64,000 bases of DNA from Notolepis coatsorum. Lineage: Eukaryota > Chordata > Actinopteri > Aulopiformes > Paralepididae. Both the position numbers and the translations under genes were made by a program. A model generated the notes under the pieces. That model had not been told where the DNA came from. It was given only the letters and a program-made list of their open reading frames with translations, and searched no databases. How positions within the stretch are numbered: position 1 is the first letter of the stretch; the number at the start of each line of letters is the position of its first letter. Positions 32,096 to 43,744 of the stretch are shown here, piece by piece. The stretch is taken from the NCBI GenBank assembly GCA_963971535.1, contig OZ020594.1, forward strand, positions 118,579,127 to 118,643,126, written 5' to 3'.

Positions 32096-33400
32096 CAGGC
32101 AAGCGATACCGGAGTCTCATGGCAAGCACAGAGAGACTCAGGCTATGTCCACACGATCACGGCCGGTATTAATGACACCGAACTTTTGCAAAAAATAAAC
32201 ATCTGTCCACACAGGTGAATAACCGCGTATAATCGCGTACTCACGGCGGCTGGAAAACCAGCAACAGATACATGTAGTACAATGCCAAAGCAGTAGGCGG
32301 CGATGTTGTTCAGACATAAAGGCCATTTCAACCAATCAGAAAAGGTTGAACGCTCACTACACTTCCTGCAAAACAAAGCCGCCATCTTTAAATTGCGTTA
32401 GCCATTTAGCCAACGGAGCATATATTTTTCAGCAAAGAAAGAAACTGCAATAAAAGTGCAATAAACAAACGGATACATTCACTGTGTGTTCTGCCTCTCA
32501 TTTGTTGATGAAACAAAACTAACATCAACACAATTGACCAGCGGATAGTTTAGTCGCACAAAAAAGATCTCCGATGTTGTTAGCTACATGCTAACGTGAA
32601 TGGAATATGCCAGTATAACAGTATAGCATTGTGGCTAGCAGCTAACGTTAGCTCACGTTAGCCAGCTGCTCATGCAATCGTTAATGCTAGCAGAATGAAT
32701 GGATGTAAACTTTATTTAACATATTGCAGAATGGGTACAATACAAAACGGCTCAATACAAACAATTGTTAAGGGGATGCAGTCTGGACTGGGTTCCTTAT
32801 AACAATAACTTGTCCGAGCGTCAGGTCAGGAATGCGACAACAGACATCAGTCGATCACAACACTTGTTTGCGACAGTCTGCCGTGAACATGGGAAATAAT
32901 TGCGACAGCTCTGCTGTAAACACTGGGAATAACCTCGGTTGCTATGCCTACACGCACCCACTGCAACCGGGATGTGCGCAAAACTTCACCCTGGACTCCG
33001 GTTTTCAAAGACCGCGGTTGCAGTGTAGCAAACCCCCGGTTGTGTGTGCCCGAACAGTGCAACTGCGCACATACAATCATGGTTACATTAAATCCAGCGC
33101 TCGTGTGGATTGAAGCTTTTATCCTCAGGCCATCAGGATGCTAAATGACAATAACACTATGTAACAAACCATCAAATACACTCACAGCACACACATCCAC
33201 ACGCACACACTCACTTTAAACAAACAACTCACTGCAGCACACACTTTACCCACTTAACACACTTTATATTTATTGGTAAAGAATTTGCACTACAACTAAT
33301 ACCTCATTACACCTTACTGTAAATTGTACCTAAATTGTACCTCATCCCATTTCTGCATTGTACTGTATATTGTATTGTAACTCAGTTACTTTTCTACTTT
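32096..33400 (+). mobile_element. CR1/Rex1-like LINE 3' end with 967-bp insert
   Basis: At 32096-32140 the sequence encodes GKRYRSL and ASTERLR, as in the LINE at 1-2000. It resumes at about 33108 with SFYPQAIRMLN and continues with the same 3' UTR (acacacatccacacgcacac) to about 33400. The 32141-33107 insert begins ctatgtccacacgatcac and ends ctcgtgtggattga, weak terminal inverted repeats. It contains a TAACGTTAGC-rich block and a fragment of the 'TTGTTAAGGGG' repeat (32705-32790). No clear target duplication is seen. Confidence 0.75.
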
Positions 33401-34077
33401 GCAATTAGAGCCCACCACCCGCCAATGGCGGGCAGATTTTAGGTTTGGCAAGTGACACTGAGAGGTCTGTCCACCACGTGGCGGGTAACAAAATAGTAAT
33501 GTAAAATAATTTAAACTGCGGTGTGGTGACAGTCGCCTTTTTTGTTGCCCCCAATCTCTCCTTGTTGTTTACCGACGTCACATCCGCTACTCTTCTTCTG
33601 CAGCGCCTGCTTGCACTGTAGGGAGCCAACGTTACGTCCGCCTGCCATCACGATTAGCTAACGTTAGCTTATTAATAACGTTAAATGGGTTACAAATACG
33701 TGGAACCATATGGGTGAAGAAGCGGCAGCGAGAGTGGGACCACCCAACAAAAGAAAGTTTCGAGAAGAGTGGAAGTTTGGAGATAGCTGTGTTTCAAGAG
33801 ACTGGCTACAGTATGATGCTGGGGCTGTAGTGATGAGTTGTTCCGTGTCCCGCAAGCATGTTTGCCATGCATTTCTATTTTTCTCAATTTTCTGTATCAG
33901 CATCATGTATAAAATTACAAAATGTATGATTCATGATTGCTGACTAATTCGCGTAATAGATAGCGAAATGCATGCTATTCTTGCATCGGAGCGTGGTGCC
34001 GCTGCAGGCACAAATCAAACTTTCCCCACGTTTTATCAGAAGAAAAAACAAAACATCTGCTTCTATTTTAAGGTAAG
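33401..34077 (+). pseudogene. possible hAT transposase N-terminal remnant
   Basis: The frame at 33710-33943 begins MGEEAAARVGPP and contains KRKFREEWKFGDSC and DWLQYDAGAVVMSC. This pattern (KRKF-x-EEW ... WLxYD ... VMxC) resembles the TTF/BED-like start of hAT-type and ZMYM-like proteins. It loses similarity after about residue 45. A possible second exon at 33968-34072 ends aag/gtaagt, and the BEL element has inserted exactly in that GTAAG. It is degenerate or spliced; I cannot tell which. Confidence 0.35.
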
Positions 34078-35356
34078 TGTTCTGAAGGGCCAGATTAACA
34101 CTGAGAATCTACGTTTTATTGTTTTATATAACTTGTATATTATTTATATATATAAGCTATATCCCTTTAAGCCTCCGTTTGAATCATAGCATTATTCGCT
34201 TTCCTCATTGGATAACGCCCTTGACACTGGCGGCGCCAAGAATCGCGCCCCCCCAGACAAGTTCAAAGACGAGTCTGGACAAGTTGAGACATGCCCTGGG
34301 CCAGCGCATTGATTCCGGACAAGAGATTCGGTTGCGCCCTAGAAAGCACTCTAAGTATATATATTGTGGAAGGCGCAGCAGCAGTAGTGTGAACCTAACG
34401 TATTGTGCAGTTCGTCCGAAGTAAGGTAGCAGCAGTTCGTCATTTAGTGTGAATCTAACGTATTGTGCAGTTCGTCTGAAGTAAAGAGTTCGTCATTACA
34501 GCAGTTCGTTCGGTGTGCAGCAGTAACAAGCAGTTCGTTCGTTTAGTAACTAGTGTGAACCTTAGCAAGTGTGTGTGGACTTAACGTAGTTAGTATCAGA
34601 ACACGAGGTGAACCTAGCAGCAGAACTATTGGACATGTGAGCATTGGAACCTACCGCGGCGTATCGTTACGGATAACTAGTAGCTCCTTAGATACTACCT
34701 TGATATTGTAGAACCATTATTGGTGGATTATAGTGACTTGTGGAAACGTAGTACCGTGGAGAAGAGCATCGTTAATACCATTGTTGTTTGGATTTAACTA
34801 CCCTGAAGATCTACATCAGGCTAGCTTCGCGGACGAAGCTGGCTGGCTATCATCATTGCTATCGGGCATTGGATTACAGCTATTACCCTGCTACCGAGCA
34901 CTTGGATTACAAGGACCGGATCCGTATGAGACCCCCTTTCTTCAAGTGACCAGCCGGAGTATCCGTCTATTCTTCATTCCTCTGGAGCTTACTACTCTGT
35001 GGGAGGAAATCACCAGTCTCCAGCTATACCCTCGTTTGCCCCCCTATGTCGCCATCTCACGCCATGCAGCGTCCCGGTCTAGTATACTTAGCCTAGGAAT
35101 TATTCATTCCCACTGACTTTGATACTCTGACTTTCTAATATCATTCGCCATAAAAGAGCGACCAAGTAATTATCAGTTGTATATCTGCTAGTAATAATAA
35201 AATACTGTAAATGATATCTCTTTGTCACCGTGCCGTCTATTGAGTGTCTGCCATAATTAACTGTACTGTCTGGCAAGTAATAATAATAAAATGTAGTAGT
35301 GGTTTAATCTATCACAATCTTTAATACAGTCAGGGTTTTGTAACCCCTCAGTTACA
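34078..35356 (+). repeat. BEL/Pao 5' LTR
   Basis: This is a 1279-bp LTR beginning TGttctgaagggcc and ending cccctcagttaCA. It contains TATA-like tatatattgtgg around 34358 and tandem gcagttcgtc motifs (34406-34550). By eye it differs from the 3' LTR at roughly eight to ten bases. An adjacent PBS-like site follows. Confidence 0.93.
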
Positions 35357-35380
35357 ATTGGTCCTTCGAGCCGGAGGGTA
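35357..35380 (+). promoter_or_regulatory. primer-binding-site-like sequence
   Basis: Directly after the 5' LTR lies tggtccttcgagccgg (about 35359-35374), in the position of the tRNA primer-binding site and similar in wording to other BEL elements. The tRNA used is not determined. Confidence 0.6.
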
Positions 35381-35409
35381 TCAGTAATACTAATCATATT
35401 AATAGTAAT

Positions 35410-37985
35410 ATGGCCAGCGGCGGACACTCTCCAAACGGCTCTCCCAAACTAGAGCGCCCTAGGCGCCAGCGTCAGCCCCCTCCACACTTGGAGGACTACG
35501 CTGTAGTTCTACCTCCTAGCTTATCTAAAAAGACGTTAAGCACGGATAAAACTAATAGCTTAAGTATGCCCAACCTTATCAACTTGTCGGCCCCACTAGT
35601 AGAGACCCAAGCTGGTTTAAGCTAAACTGACTTAGCTCACGGGGGGGGACAAGCGGGACATGACTTGACTATGCCCAATGACCACAGCGCCACCGAGATG
35701 GACCTCGGAGCGCCAGAAGATAAAGACTGCACATCCGAGACGGACCTCGGAGCGCAAGAAGGTACAGAACGCGCACCCGAGATGGACCTCGGAGCGCAAG
35801 AGGATAAAGAGCGCGGCCCCGAGATGGACCTCGGCGCGCACCAAAGAAAAGAGTACCGCGTCTCCGAGATGGACCTCGGAGCGCGGGAGAAGATAAGAAA
35901 CAGCGCCCTCGAGATGGACCTCGGAGCGCGTAAAGAGAACAGGTCAACGCCAAGCCCTGTCAACTCCAGATCACCATCATCAGCGTCATCCCCAAGCGAG
36001 GCCGACCAGAGGTTAGCACAAGTCCTGATCGCCACGCTGACCGCTTCAATGGAAAGAGAACTTCTCCAAGCGCAACAAGAGAGTGAGCGTAACCGCCTCC
36101 AGAGTGAGCGTGAACATTCTAGACTGGAAAGAGAACGTCTCCAAGCGCAACAAGAGAGTGAGCGTAACCGCCTCCAGAGTGAGCGCGAACATCTCAGACT
36201 GGAAGAGAGGCGCCTCCAGGCTGAAGAAAACATAGAGCGAGACCGCGCCAATGCGAGGCGCAGCGCGACGCAGCCAATGCGCAGCGCGAGGCGGAGCGAG
36301 ACCGTCTGCAGGCGCAAATGATGGAGCAAGCGCTCCAGAGGGTGACTCCCCACTCCTCCACCCGGAGCTCCCGGAGATCATCACGACAAGGGTCGAGGGC
36401 ACCTTCCCCTCCCCGACCAATCTACACGGGACCCAGCCTACGGGAAGAACCTGCTTACGTCGCAGAGAAACTAACCAAGCGACTACAAAGCCTAGCGGAG
36501 GACAAGGGAGGACATAAAGCCCACACGCACGAACCCATCTCAGACCAGGAGGAACAGTGCAGCCCTGATACGCTGCGTTACGAACCCCCAACCCGTCCCA
36601 GGGGTGAGTTTGAGCGACAGACAGCACCGAGGAGCAGTACCTGGGGGCCCGGCCTCTGGTTCCCACCCAGCACGAACACACAACCCCACGTACGGGGAGA
36701 CTCGCCAAGGAGGCCTCTCCCCCTACGCGCATCAGTGTCACAGCCATCCATGGCATCTTACATTGGGACACCCACATTCCCAGACTTTACGCCTGAAGAC
36801 AGAGCGCAGTATACCGAACTGCGCATGTGTTTAGAGACCATTATGTCCGGAGTACAGGACGAGTCCTACAAATATGCCATCCTCCTCAAGCACCTTAAAG
36901 TACCCAGAGCACACAACATAGCGCTGGCATATTCTAACTCAAGAACCCCCTACTCTGATGCCCTGGTGGCCCTCGACGCGCGTTATGGACGTACATGGGA
37001 CTATGTAATTCAAGAGATACAGGAGATTGAACGCCTCCCCTCAGCTAAAGACAATAGAGCCCTGGATGACCTATCCATTAAAGTACAATCCCTGGTAGGG
37101 ATGCTCGGGTCACAAAAGGAGAAGGGGATGCACGAGTTGTACGCCAACTCCAACGTGGAGCGGATATTAGAGAAGCTCCCCCCATCCCGCCAAGAACGTT
37201 TTCGGCGGCAAAGAGATCACCGTGACCCCAACGGCCCCGAACAATCACTCCTAGACCTTGCTGACTTCCTAGCCAGAGAGGTCAGCAGCCTACGGATCGA
37301 CACCTTCGCGTGGGGCGGCTCTAACACTAAAGATGGACCGAGAAGGTTTAAAGACAACGGCAAGCCCGTCACCGTGATGCACCAGGCCGAGGCGGTGTCA
37401 CGGCAGACGAGTCCTAACCCCCACGCCAAGGAGAAATGGAAGGCTGCCTGCCAATACTGCGACAGTGAACACTGGCTGTCACAGTGCGACGCCTTCAAAG
37501 GACTGACTACAGCCGAAATAAGTCAGTGGCTTAAAGATAACCGCCGCTGCTTCCGCTGCGTGTGCGGCCACATGGCAGCTGAGTGCCGCCTCAAGAAAAG
37601 GTGCGGCAAGTGTGACGGCGCCCACCTAGAAGTCCTGCATGAGAGCAATAAACGCCCACCAGGAAACCAAAGTAGGCCCATCACAGTGATGTACCAGGCC
37701 GAGTCGGTGTCACCACAGACGTGTCACCACTCCCCCGCCACAGAGGAATGGAAGATCACATGTTTTTACTGCCACGGCGGACACTGGCTGTCACAGTGCG
37801 ACGACCACAAGAAACTGACCCCCGCCGAAATGGATCATCGGCTTAAGGCTAACACGCATGACGCCGCTTACTGCGAATCACTGCGCAAGGTCCACGACCA
37901 AAGATTAGCTCTACAAGGCAACTCACCGAAGTGCTCCACATCGACCCCGCGTATAGTGGGAGCCCCAGAGTGCTCATCAAGGTAG
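35410..37985 (+). pseudogene. BEL/Pao gag, broken
   Basis: Gag starts at the ATG at 35410 (MASGGHSPNGSPK). An in-frame TAA at 35623 interrupts it, and a one-base shift near 36250 moves the frame before 36318-37985. In order: six 14-15-residue repeats each with EMDLGA (one ETDLGA) at about 35691-35940; a charged coiled coil with repeated QQESERNRLQSE (36060-36240); a capsid-like helical region; and CCHC-type knuckles including CQYCDSEHWLSQC and CFRCVCGHMAAEC (37450-37595). A second CFYCHGGHWLSQC knuckle at about 37760 looks like an internal duplication. Gag would package RNA in particles. Confidence 0.85.
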
Positions 37986-39217
37986 TACGAGTACTCCTCA
38001 GCCACGGAGACAAGGTACTCGACACCTACGCCGTCCTCGACAACGGGTCGGAGAAGACACTCCTCCTCGCCCCCGCCGCGACCCAGTTGGACCTGCGGGG
38101 CCCAGAGGAGACGATGACCCTCCGTACCATTAGTCGAGACTTAAAGACGATAAAGGGTGAAAACGTCTCGTTCACCATAGCAGCGATCGACCACCCTGAG
38201 AAGCGGTACAGTATCAACAAGGCGCTCATGAGCGACGACATAGGTCTGTCAAGCTACGATTACCCCATCCCACAGCTGATGGAGAAGTACGACCACCTAC
38301 GCCTACTGCCCATACCGCTCATCAGCGGAGCTACGCCGACCCTACTCATTGGCTCCGACCACGCGGACCTCATTGTCCCAACCAAGGCGGCCCACATTGG
38401 ACCCAAAGGATGCCCAGCCGCGGTTAAGACCCGACTGGGGTGGACGCTCCAGGGCCCCCTCTACGGACCTGCCAGCCAACCAACGACCACACGCTGCCTT
38501 TAAACCAAGGTGAGCGACACAGACAACACTCCCTTAAAGCCCGTTGAGAGGCTATGGACACTAGACGCGATGCCATTCAAGACCGACCACAAGATGGTTC
38601 GGCCCAAGGAGGACAAATACGCCATCGCTCTACTAGATCAGAAGACTACGAGAGTCAAGGTCGACGGAGTGTTCAGACACGCAACCCCACTCTTGAAGCG
38701 GACGAAGATGCCTGTGAGAGAACCGTGGGCTCAAGAAGAGGGAGTTCCGAACTCCACCCCCCTCGGCTACGCTCCAAGCGACGTAGCTGACCTCGAACCC
38801 ATCACCCCAAACTACCTCTTGATGGTGCGGCCGGACCCGGCCCTTCCTCAGACGGTGTACAGACAGGACGACAGGAACGGACGGAGGATGTGGAGACACA
38901 ACCAAGTACAGATCGACCAGTCTTGGGCCCGCTTCCTCCTACGCTACCTACCATCCCTTCCAGCCCGTCAGAAGTGGGTAAAGGACAGGGACAACCTGAA
39001 AGTGGATACAGTCGTCATGATAATAGACCAGTCACTACCCCGAGCTACGTGGCCGGCCGGCCGCGTGAGCAGAGTGATTACTGGTGCCCCAGGGAAGGTC
39101 AGAGCAGCAGAAGTCATCGTCCAAGGGCGGACTTACACCCGACCTGTGGCTAAGTTGATAGAGCTGCTGGAGATCCCTGACTCCCCTGACGACGACAATG
39201 ACCCACTGACTTTGTAG
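37922..39217 (+). pseudogene. BEL/Pao pol remnant: protease and C-terminal domain
   Basis: The frame continues pol in a different frame from gag. The retropepsin-like protease carries VLDNGSEKTLL, an Asn in place of the usual Asp-Ser/Thr-Gly middle residue as often written for BEL (DDGSE). It is followed by the BEL signature LLIGSDHADLI and TRLGWTLQGP. An in-frame TAA lies at 38501. The pre-RT segment (VERLWTLDAMPF, GVFRHATPLL) ends near 38712, then the text resumes at the post-integrase domain (PITPNYLLMVRP ... GRVSRVITG ... RPVAKLIEL), ending at 39217. The catalytic RT, RNase H and integrase core are gone. Confidence 0.88.
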
Positions 39218-39318
39218 ATTGTTCTAACTCCTCATAACCGAGTATGGAGAAGTTGACTGGACACTAATATTAATCTGTGCCCCTTTACTAATTAGGTGCG
39301 GACTAATTAGGAGGCGGC

Positions 39319-41662
39319 TGTTCTGAAGGGCCAGATTAACACTGAGAATCTATGTTTTATTGTTTTATATAACTTGTATATTATTTATATATATAAGCTA
39401 TATCCCTTTAAGCCTCCGTTTGAATCATAGCATTATTCGCTTTCCTCATTGGATAACGCCCTTGACACTGGCGGCGCCAAGAATCGCGCCCCCCAGACAA
39501 GTTCAAAGACGAGTCTGGACAAGTTGAGACATGCCCTGGGCCAGCGCATTGATTCCGGACAAGAGATTCGGTTGCGCCCTAGAAAGCACTCTAAGTATAT
39601 ATATTGTGGAAGGCGCAGCAGCAGTAGTGTGAACCTAACGTATTGTGCAGTTCGTCCGAAGTAAGGTAGCAGCAGTTCGTCATTTAGTGTGAATCTAACG
39701 TATTGTGCAGTTCGTCCGAAGTAAAGAGTTCGTCATTACAGCAGTTCGTTCGGTGTGCAGCAGTAACAAGCAGTTCGTTCGTTTAGTAACTAGTGTGAAC
39801 CTTAGCAAGTGTGTGTGGACTTAACGTAGTTAGTATCAGAACACGAGGTGAACCTAGCAGCAGAACTATTGGACATGTGAGCATTGGAACCTACCACGGC
39901 GTATCGTTACGGATAACTAGTAGCTCCTTAGATACTACCTTGATATTGTAGAACCATTATTGGTGGATTATAGTGACTTGTGGAAACGTAGTACCGTGGA
40001 GAAGAGCATCGTTAATACCATTGTTGTTTGGATTTAAGGGGAGACACTGCAGGTGAATAGGGTAAAAAAATGTACTAATAGATATCACAATGAAACTTCC
40101 CCAGTTGATTACTTATATTAAGACAAGACTTTTTTGTATTACAAGTTTTCTGAAATTGTATGTTTAAATATGCAAATGAGGCATGATCTACTTAAATATG
40201 CACTAATTTGCATATAATTCCAGGACAGAAATCTGAACATTGGATAAAGCCATTTTCAAAATTATAGTTTCATTTTGTTGACATATTAGAGCCAAAGGTT
40301 ATTACAGAGGGGATTTTGGATATCTCTTTTTATCACTCCATAAATCAGAAAATACTCCATTCAGTCCATTTTTATGGTAAAATTCCATATTTCGCCATGT
40401 TTTTAGGAATGAAATGTGATATAAATCAGGGTATGAATGCGATATCAACAAACCCTTCTGTAAATACCTTCAGAATATAGATATGAATAGAACTGGAAGG
40501 TTTGGTGTATGTGAGTGCTACTGAAGTGGAGATTTCTGGCTCAGAGTATGAGGAAAAACTCTTAAAAATCATTTTTGGGAAAACGCCTTCAAAGTTCTGT
40601 ATTGTAAAATGCCATACTTTTTTTTTTTAAACAGATATTTACAAACACAATACCTAATCAAACCATTAGTAATAGACAACCTAAACACATGCCTGATAAC
40701 TGAATAATAATAATAATGATGTTATTGAACTGAACAGAACTACACACAGGCTACAAACAGTGTAGTACAGTGTAGTACCCCCTAATAGGCAAAACATATT
40801 TGAATAGATATCACTATGAAACTTTCCCAATTTGTTATGTACATATAAACTAAGAAAAAATATATTGCAAGTTTTCTGAAATTTATGTTTATATATGCAA
40901 ATGAGGCACTTCCCCATTAAATATGTGCAAATTTATGGATGCAATAAGGCAAAATGATGTAAAATAAACAACTAAATGTGTGTTATTGACGTTTTATTGT
41001 CACTAGTTTCATAGAAGACATGTTTAGGAAGCAAAATATAACAAAATCTCAAAATCAACAAAAAAAGTATATTTGACTATTCACCTGCAGTGTCTCGCCT
41101 TAACTACCTTGAAGATCTACATCGGGCTAGCTTCGCGGACGAAGCTGGCTGGCTATCATCATTGCTATCGGGCATTGGATTACAGCTATTACCCTGCTAC
41201 CGAGCACTTGGATTACAAGGACCGGATCCGTATGAGACCCCCTTTCTTCAAGTGACCAGCCGGAGTATCCGTCTATTCTTCATTCCTCTGGAGCTTACTA
41301 CTCTGTGGGAGGAAATCACCAGTCTCCAGCTATACCCTCGTTTGCCCCCCTATGTCGCCATCTCACGCCATGCAGCGTCCCGGTCTAGTATACTTAGCCT
41401 AGGAATTATTCATTACCACTGACTTTGATACTCTGACTTTCTAATATCATTCGCCATAAAAGAGCGACCAAGTAATTATCAGTTGTATATCTGCTAGTAA
41501 TAATAAAATACTGTAAATGATATCTCTTTGTCACCGTGCCGTCTATTGAGTGTCTGCCATAATTAACTGTACTGTCTGGCAAGTAATAATAATAATATGT
41601 AGTAGTGGTTTAATCTATCACAATCTTTAATACAGTCAGGGTTTTGTAACCCCTCAGTTACA
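39319..41662 (+). repeat. BEL/Pao 3' LTR, with insertion
   Basis: It is the same LTR as 34078-35356, enlarged to 2344 bp by the TTAA element at 40038-41099. Without that insert and the duplicated TTAA it is about 1278 bp. The preceding aggaggcggc (39310-39318) is a weak polypurine tract. Confidence 0.93.
40038..41099. mobile_element. TTAA-target DNA element (Kolobok/piggyBac-like)
   Basis: Terminal inverted repeats ggggagacactgcaggtgaa and the complement of ggcgagacactgcaggtgaa lie between two TTAA copies (40034-40037 and 41100-41103). The 5' LTR at the equivalent place (gatttaactacc) has TTAA once, a direct empty-site control. Inside, gcaagttttctgaaat-type segments at about 40073-40205 and 40793-40928 form a diverged direct repeat. 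There is no coding capacity. Confidence 0.93.
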
Positions 41663-41737
41663 GTAAGACCTGCTTTTCTTAATTACAGTAACTATTATCA
41701 TTATTGCTCATTTATTAATGTTCTATGGTATGTGTAG

Positions 41738-42470
41738 TGGCCGCTTGTCATTCGCGAATATTTTGACAATGTGCCACGATGCACCTTAGATGTTTTTCTA
41801 CTCGGGTCGGGTAACAAAAGTTTTTTTTTTATCCACTTTTTCTCCCATTTTCTATATTTTCTCCCATCCCAATTTCGTATCATCCAATTCAACCCTCCCC
41901 TGTCACGAACGCTGTTTCTTGCCTCCCACAAGCCGGCTGCAATGTGGACTAAGTCATACATAGCACAAGTCCCCTCCGGTACTTGAGGTAACAGCAGTTG
42001 CATCTTTTCACCTGCGCAGCTCGATCTCTCAGCGGCGAGGAGTAACGCGTGGGAGGCTCACGCTGCCCCCGACACTTCCTGATTCCACTGCGCAGGCGCA
42101 CCAACCGACCTGTAGGAGTCGCTGTCCACAACGCCCGATCCCCACCCATCAGTTTCCCACCCCCTAATACGGCCAATGTGTATTAGTACGGACGACCAGC
42201 TAAACTGAAAGCAAATGTGGAGCGCTGGGCTCGAACAGCCGAGCCCAGCGTCTCCAGATTTCGTGGCGAGCGCCTTGCCCACTACGCCACGTAGCCGCCC
42301 TGGGTCGGGTAACAAAAGTTGTGGATGTTGACAGAATTGAATGTCCAGGCTGCAGCTGATGTAGTTTGAAAGGTTTATTGTCCAAAAGAAAATAATGATT
42401 GAAAACAGAACAGTTTGCGTCTCTCTATTGCTCAGTGGCTCCGGTAGGAAAAATGTTTCTCACAGCAGGT
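41738..42470. mobile_element. diverged relic of the 51857 PIF-like element
   Basis: Segments gtagtggccgcttgtcatt, ccaggctgcagctgatgtag and aacagtttgcgtct match 52229-52460. The outer parts and terminal repeats are not recognisable. A SINE has inserted in the middle (41821-42301). Confidence 0.8.
41821..42301 (-). mobile_element. tRNA-derived SINE with poly-A tail
   Basis: Read on the minus strand it starts gggcggctacgtggcgtagt (A box tggcgtagtgg), has a B-box-like ctgttcgagcccagc, and ends in about 10 A (T run 41821-41830). A perfect 17-bp duplication (41804-41820 and 42302-42318) flanks it. A long duplication with a poly-A tail points to L1-type machinery, unlike the ATT-tailed SINEs elsewhere in the window. 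Confidence 0.92.
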
Positions 42471-43100
42471 GCATAACGTTGCTCTAATTACAGAGCCTAT
42501 TATATTAAGAGGTGGTGTGCCCCTAGTGTTGCGCTTGTCTCGTGTCGTTTAGTGTTGGATCAGATGGGCTAATCTGAGCATGTGTATTTCAATATGTGCG
42601 TCTTCATCATGCATGCAGACCAGTGGAGGTTTCTCTATGACAACACGTGAAACACAAATTCACTCATAATTCATAATTATTATTCATTTACATATATATA
42701 CATTTATTTTATTTATATACATATAAAATTTTTATTTTTTTAATTATTATTATTTTATATTTTTTTATTAGAAAAGTTTTCCTCTGTAAAAAAAATGCCA
42801 GTGAATTTTTCCTTTAAAAAAAATGGCCAAAATTGACAGCTCTGAGCAGGCCTGCACTGCAGTAATGACTGCAGTAATTATTCGTGAAGAAAACTTCACA
42901 GGTGTGACCCAATGTTATATAAATAATAAATAACAGCCAATCGAAATAGGCTATTAACTTCGTCTAAGCACGGTCTGTGCAGTTAAACTCTTGCCATTGA
43001 ATGGAGGGTTGAATGATTGACAGCCCTTGCCATCCAATACATGGAGGTTGAATATGATTGGCAGCCTTGCAAATCCAATCAGAGATTGCTGCATTGCAAA
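42471..43100. other. non-coding, AT-rich
   Basis: No gene seen. AT-rich tracts lie at 42660-42780. Short direct similarity exists between 42990 and 43080 (ccaatacatggaggttg and neighbours). Confidence 0.5.
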
Positions 43101-43340
43101 GTCAAAACGGGTCCATCTGCAGGTTAGGTTTAGCTCTGGCCAATCTCAAGTTTCTCAAGTTTCTTTATTAGTTGTCATACAGAAGTACAGAATACTTTTA
43201 TACAAAATGTAACAGAAATAAGCATTTTGTATAAAAGTATTCTGTACTTCTGTATGACAACTAATAAAGAAACTTGAGAAACTTGAGATTGGCCAGAGCT
43301 AAACCTAACCTCCGACCCTGCAGATGGACCCATTTTGACT
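43101..43340. repeat. 118-bp-arm near-perfect palindrome
   Basis: The left arm (about 43101-43209) and right arm (about 43223-43340) are inverted copies differing at very few bases (gtcaaaacgggtccatctgc against its near-complement). A loop of about 13 bp lies between them. It could form a long hairpin or cruciform. It may be a foldback element or an inverted retroposon pair. Confidence 0.85.
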
Positions 43341-43744
43341 GTTTGAAAGAGCAAGGAAGTAGTTTAGTTGTTGTTTAGTAGAAGTAAGCTGTACAGCTAT
43401 AACAAGTAAAGTCAGGCTAAATTAAACTTTGCGCCAACATTAGGACCGAAGTATAAACCAGCAACTGAGCAACATGAAGAAGTGGACTTATGCATCTGGA
43501 TCAGAAAAAACGTTGTGGATGAAAAAGTAAGTAGGCTAGTGTTTGTAAAAGCTTGTATGCTAACAGTAGCTAGCCATCTTAGCCTACATCACAATGATAA
43601 TCACCAAGCTAACTTACTGTACACACTGTAGGGCTGGGCAATTAATCAAAACAGAATCGCGATATCGATTCATAGACCTATGCAATCTCATTTCTAAGTT
43701 ATGACTATTTTTTTTTATTAAATTTTTCTTTTTTTTTTTTTTTT

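Larger units (their letters stand above)
34078..41662 (+). mobile_element. BEL/Pao LTR retrotransposon, non-autonomous
   Basis: A complete insertion: LTR (34078-35356), gag, protease, a shortened pol and LTR (39319-41662), flanked by the 5-bp duplication gtaag (34073-34077 and 41663-41667). The pol keeps the protease and the region just before RT, then jumps near 38712 to the C-terminal domain after the integrase. RT, RNase H and integrase are deleted. It needs enzymes from an autonomous relative. The gag has an in-frame stop and a frameshift. Confidence 0.93.

Noticed and set aside
36046-36777. 243-aa minus-strand frame
   Set aside because: It is antisense to BEL gag and has no domain; gag on the plus strand explains the region.
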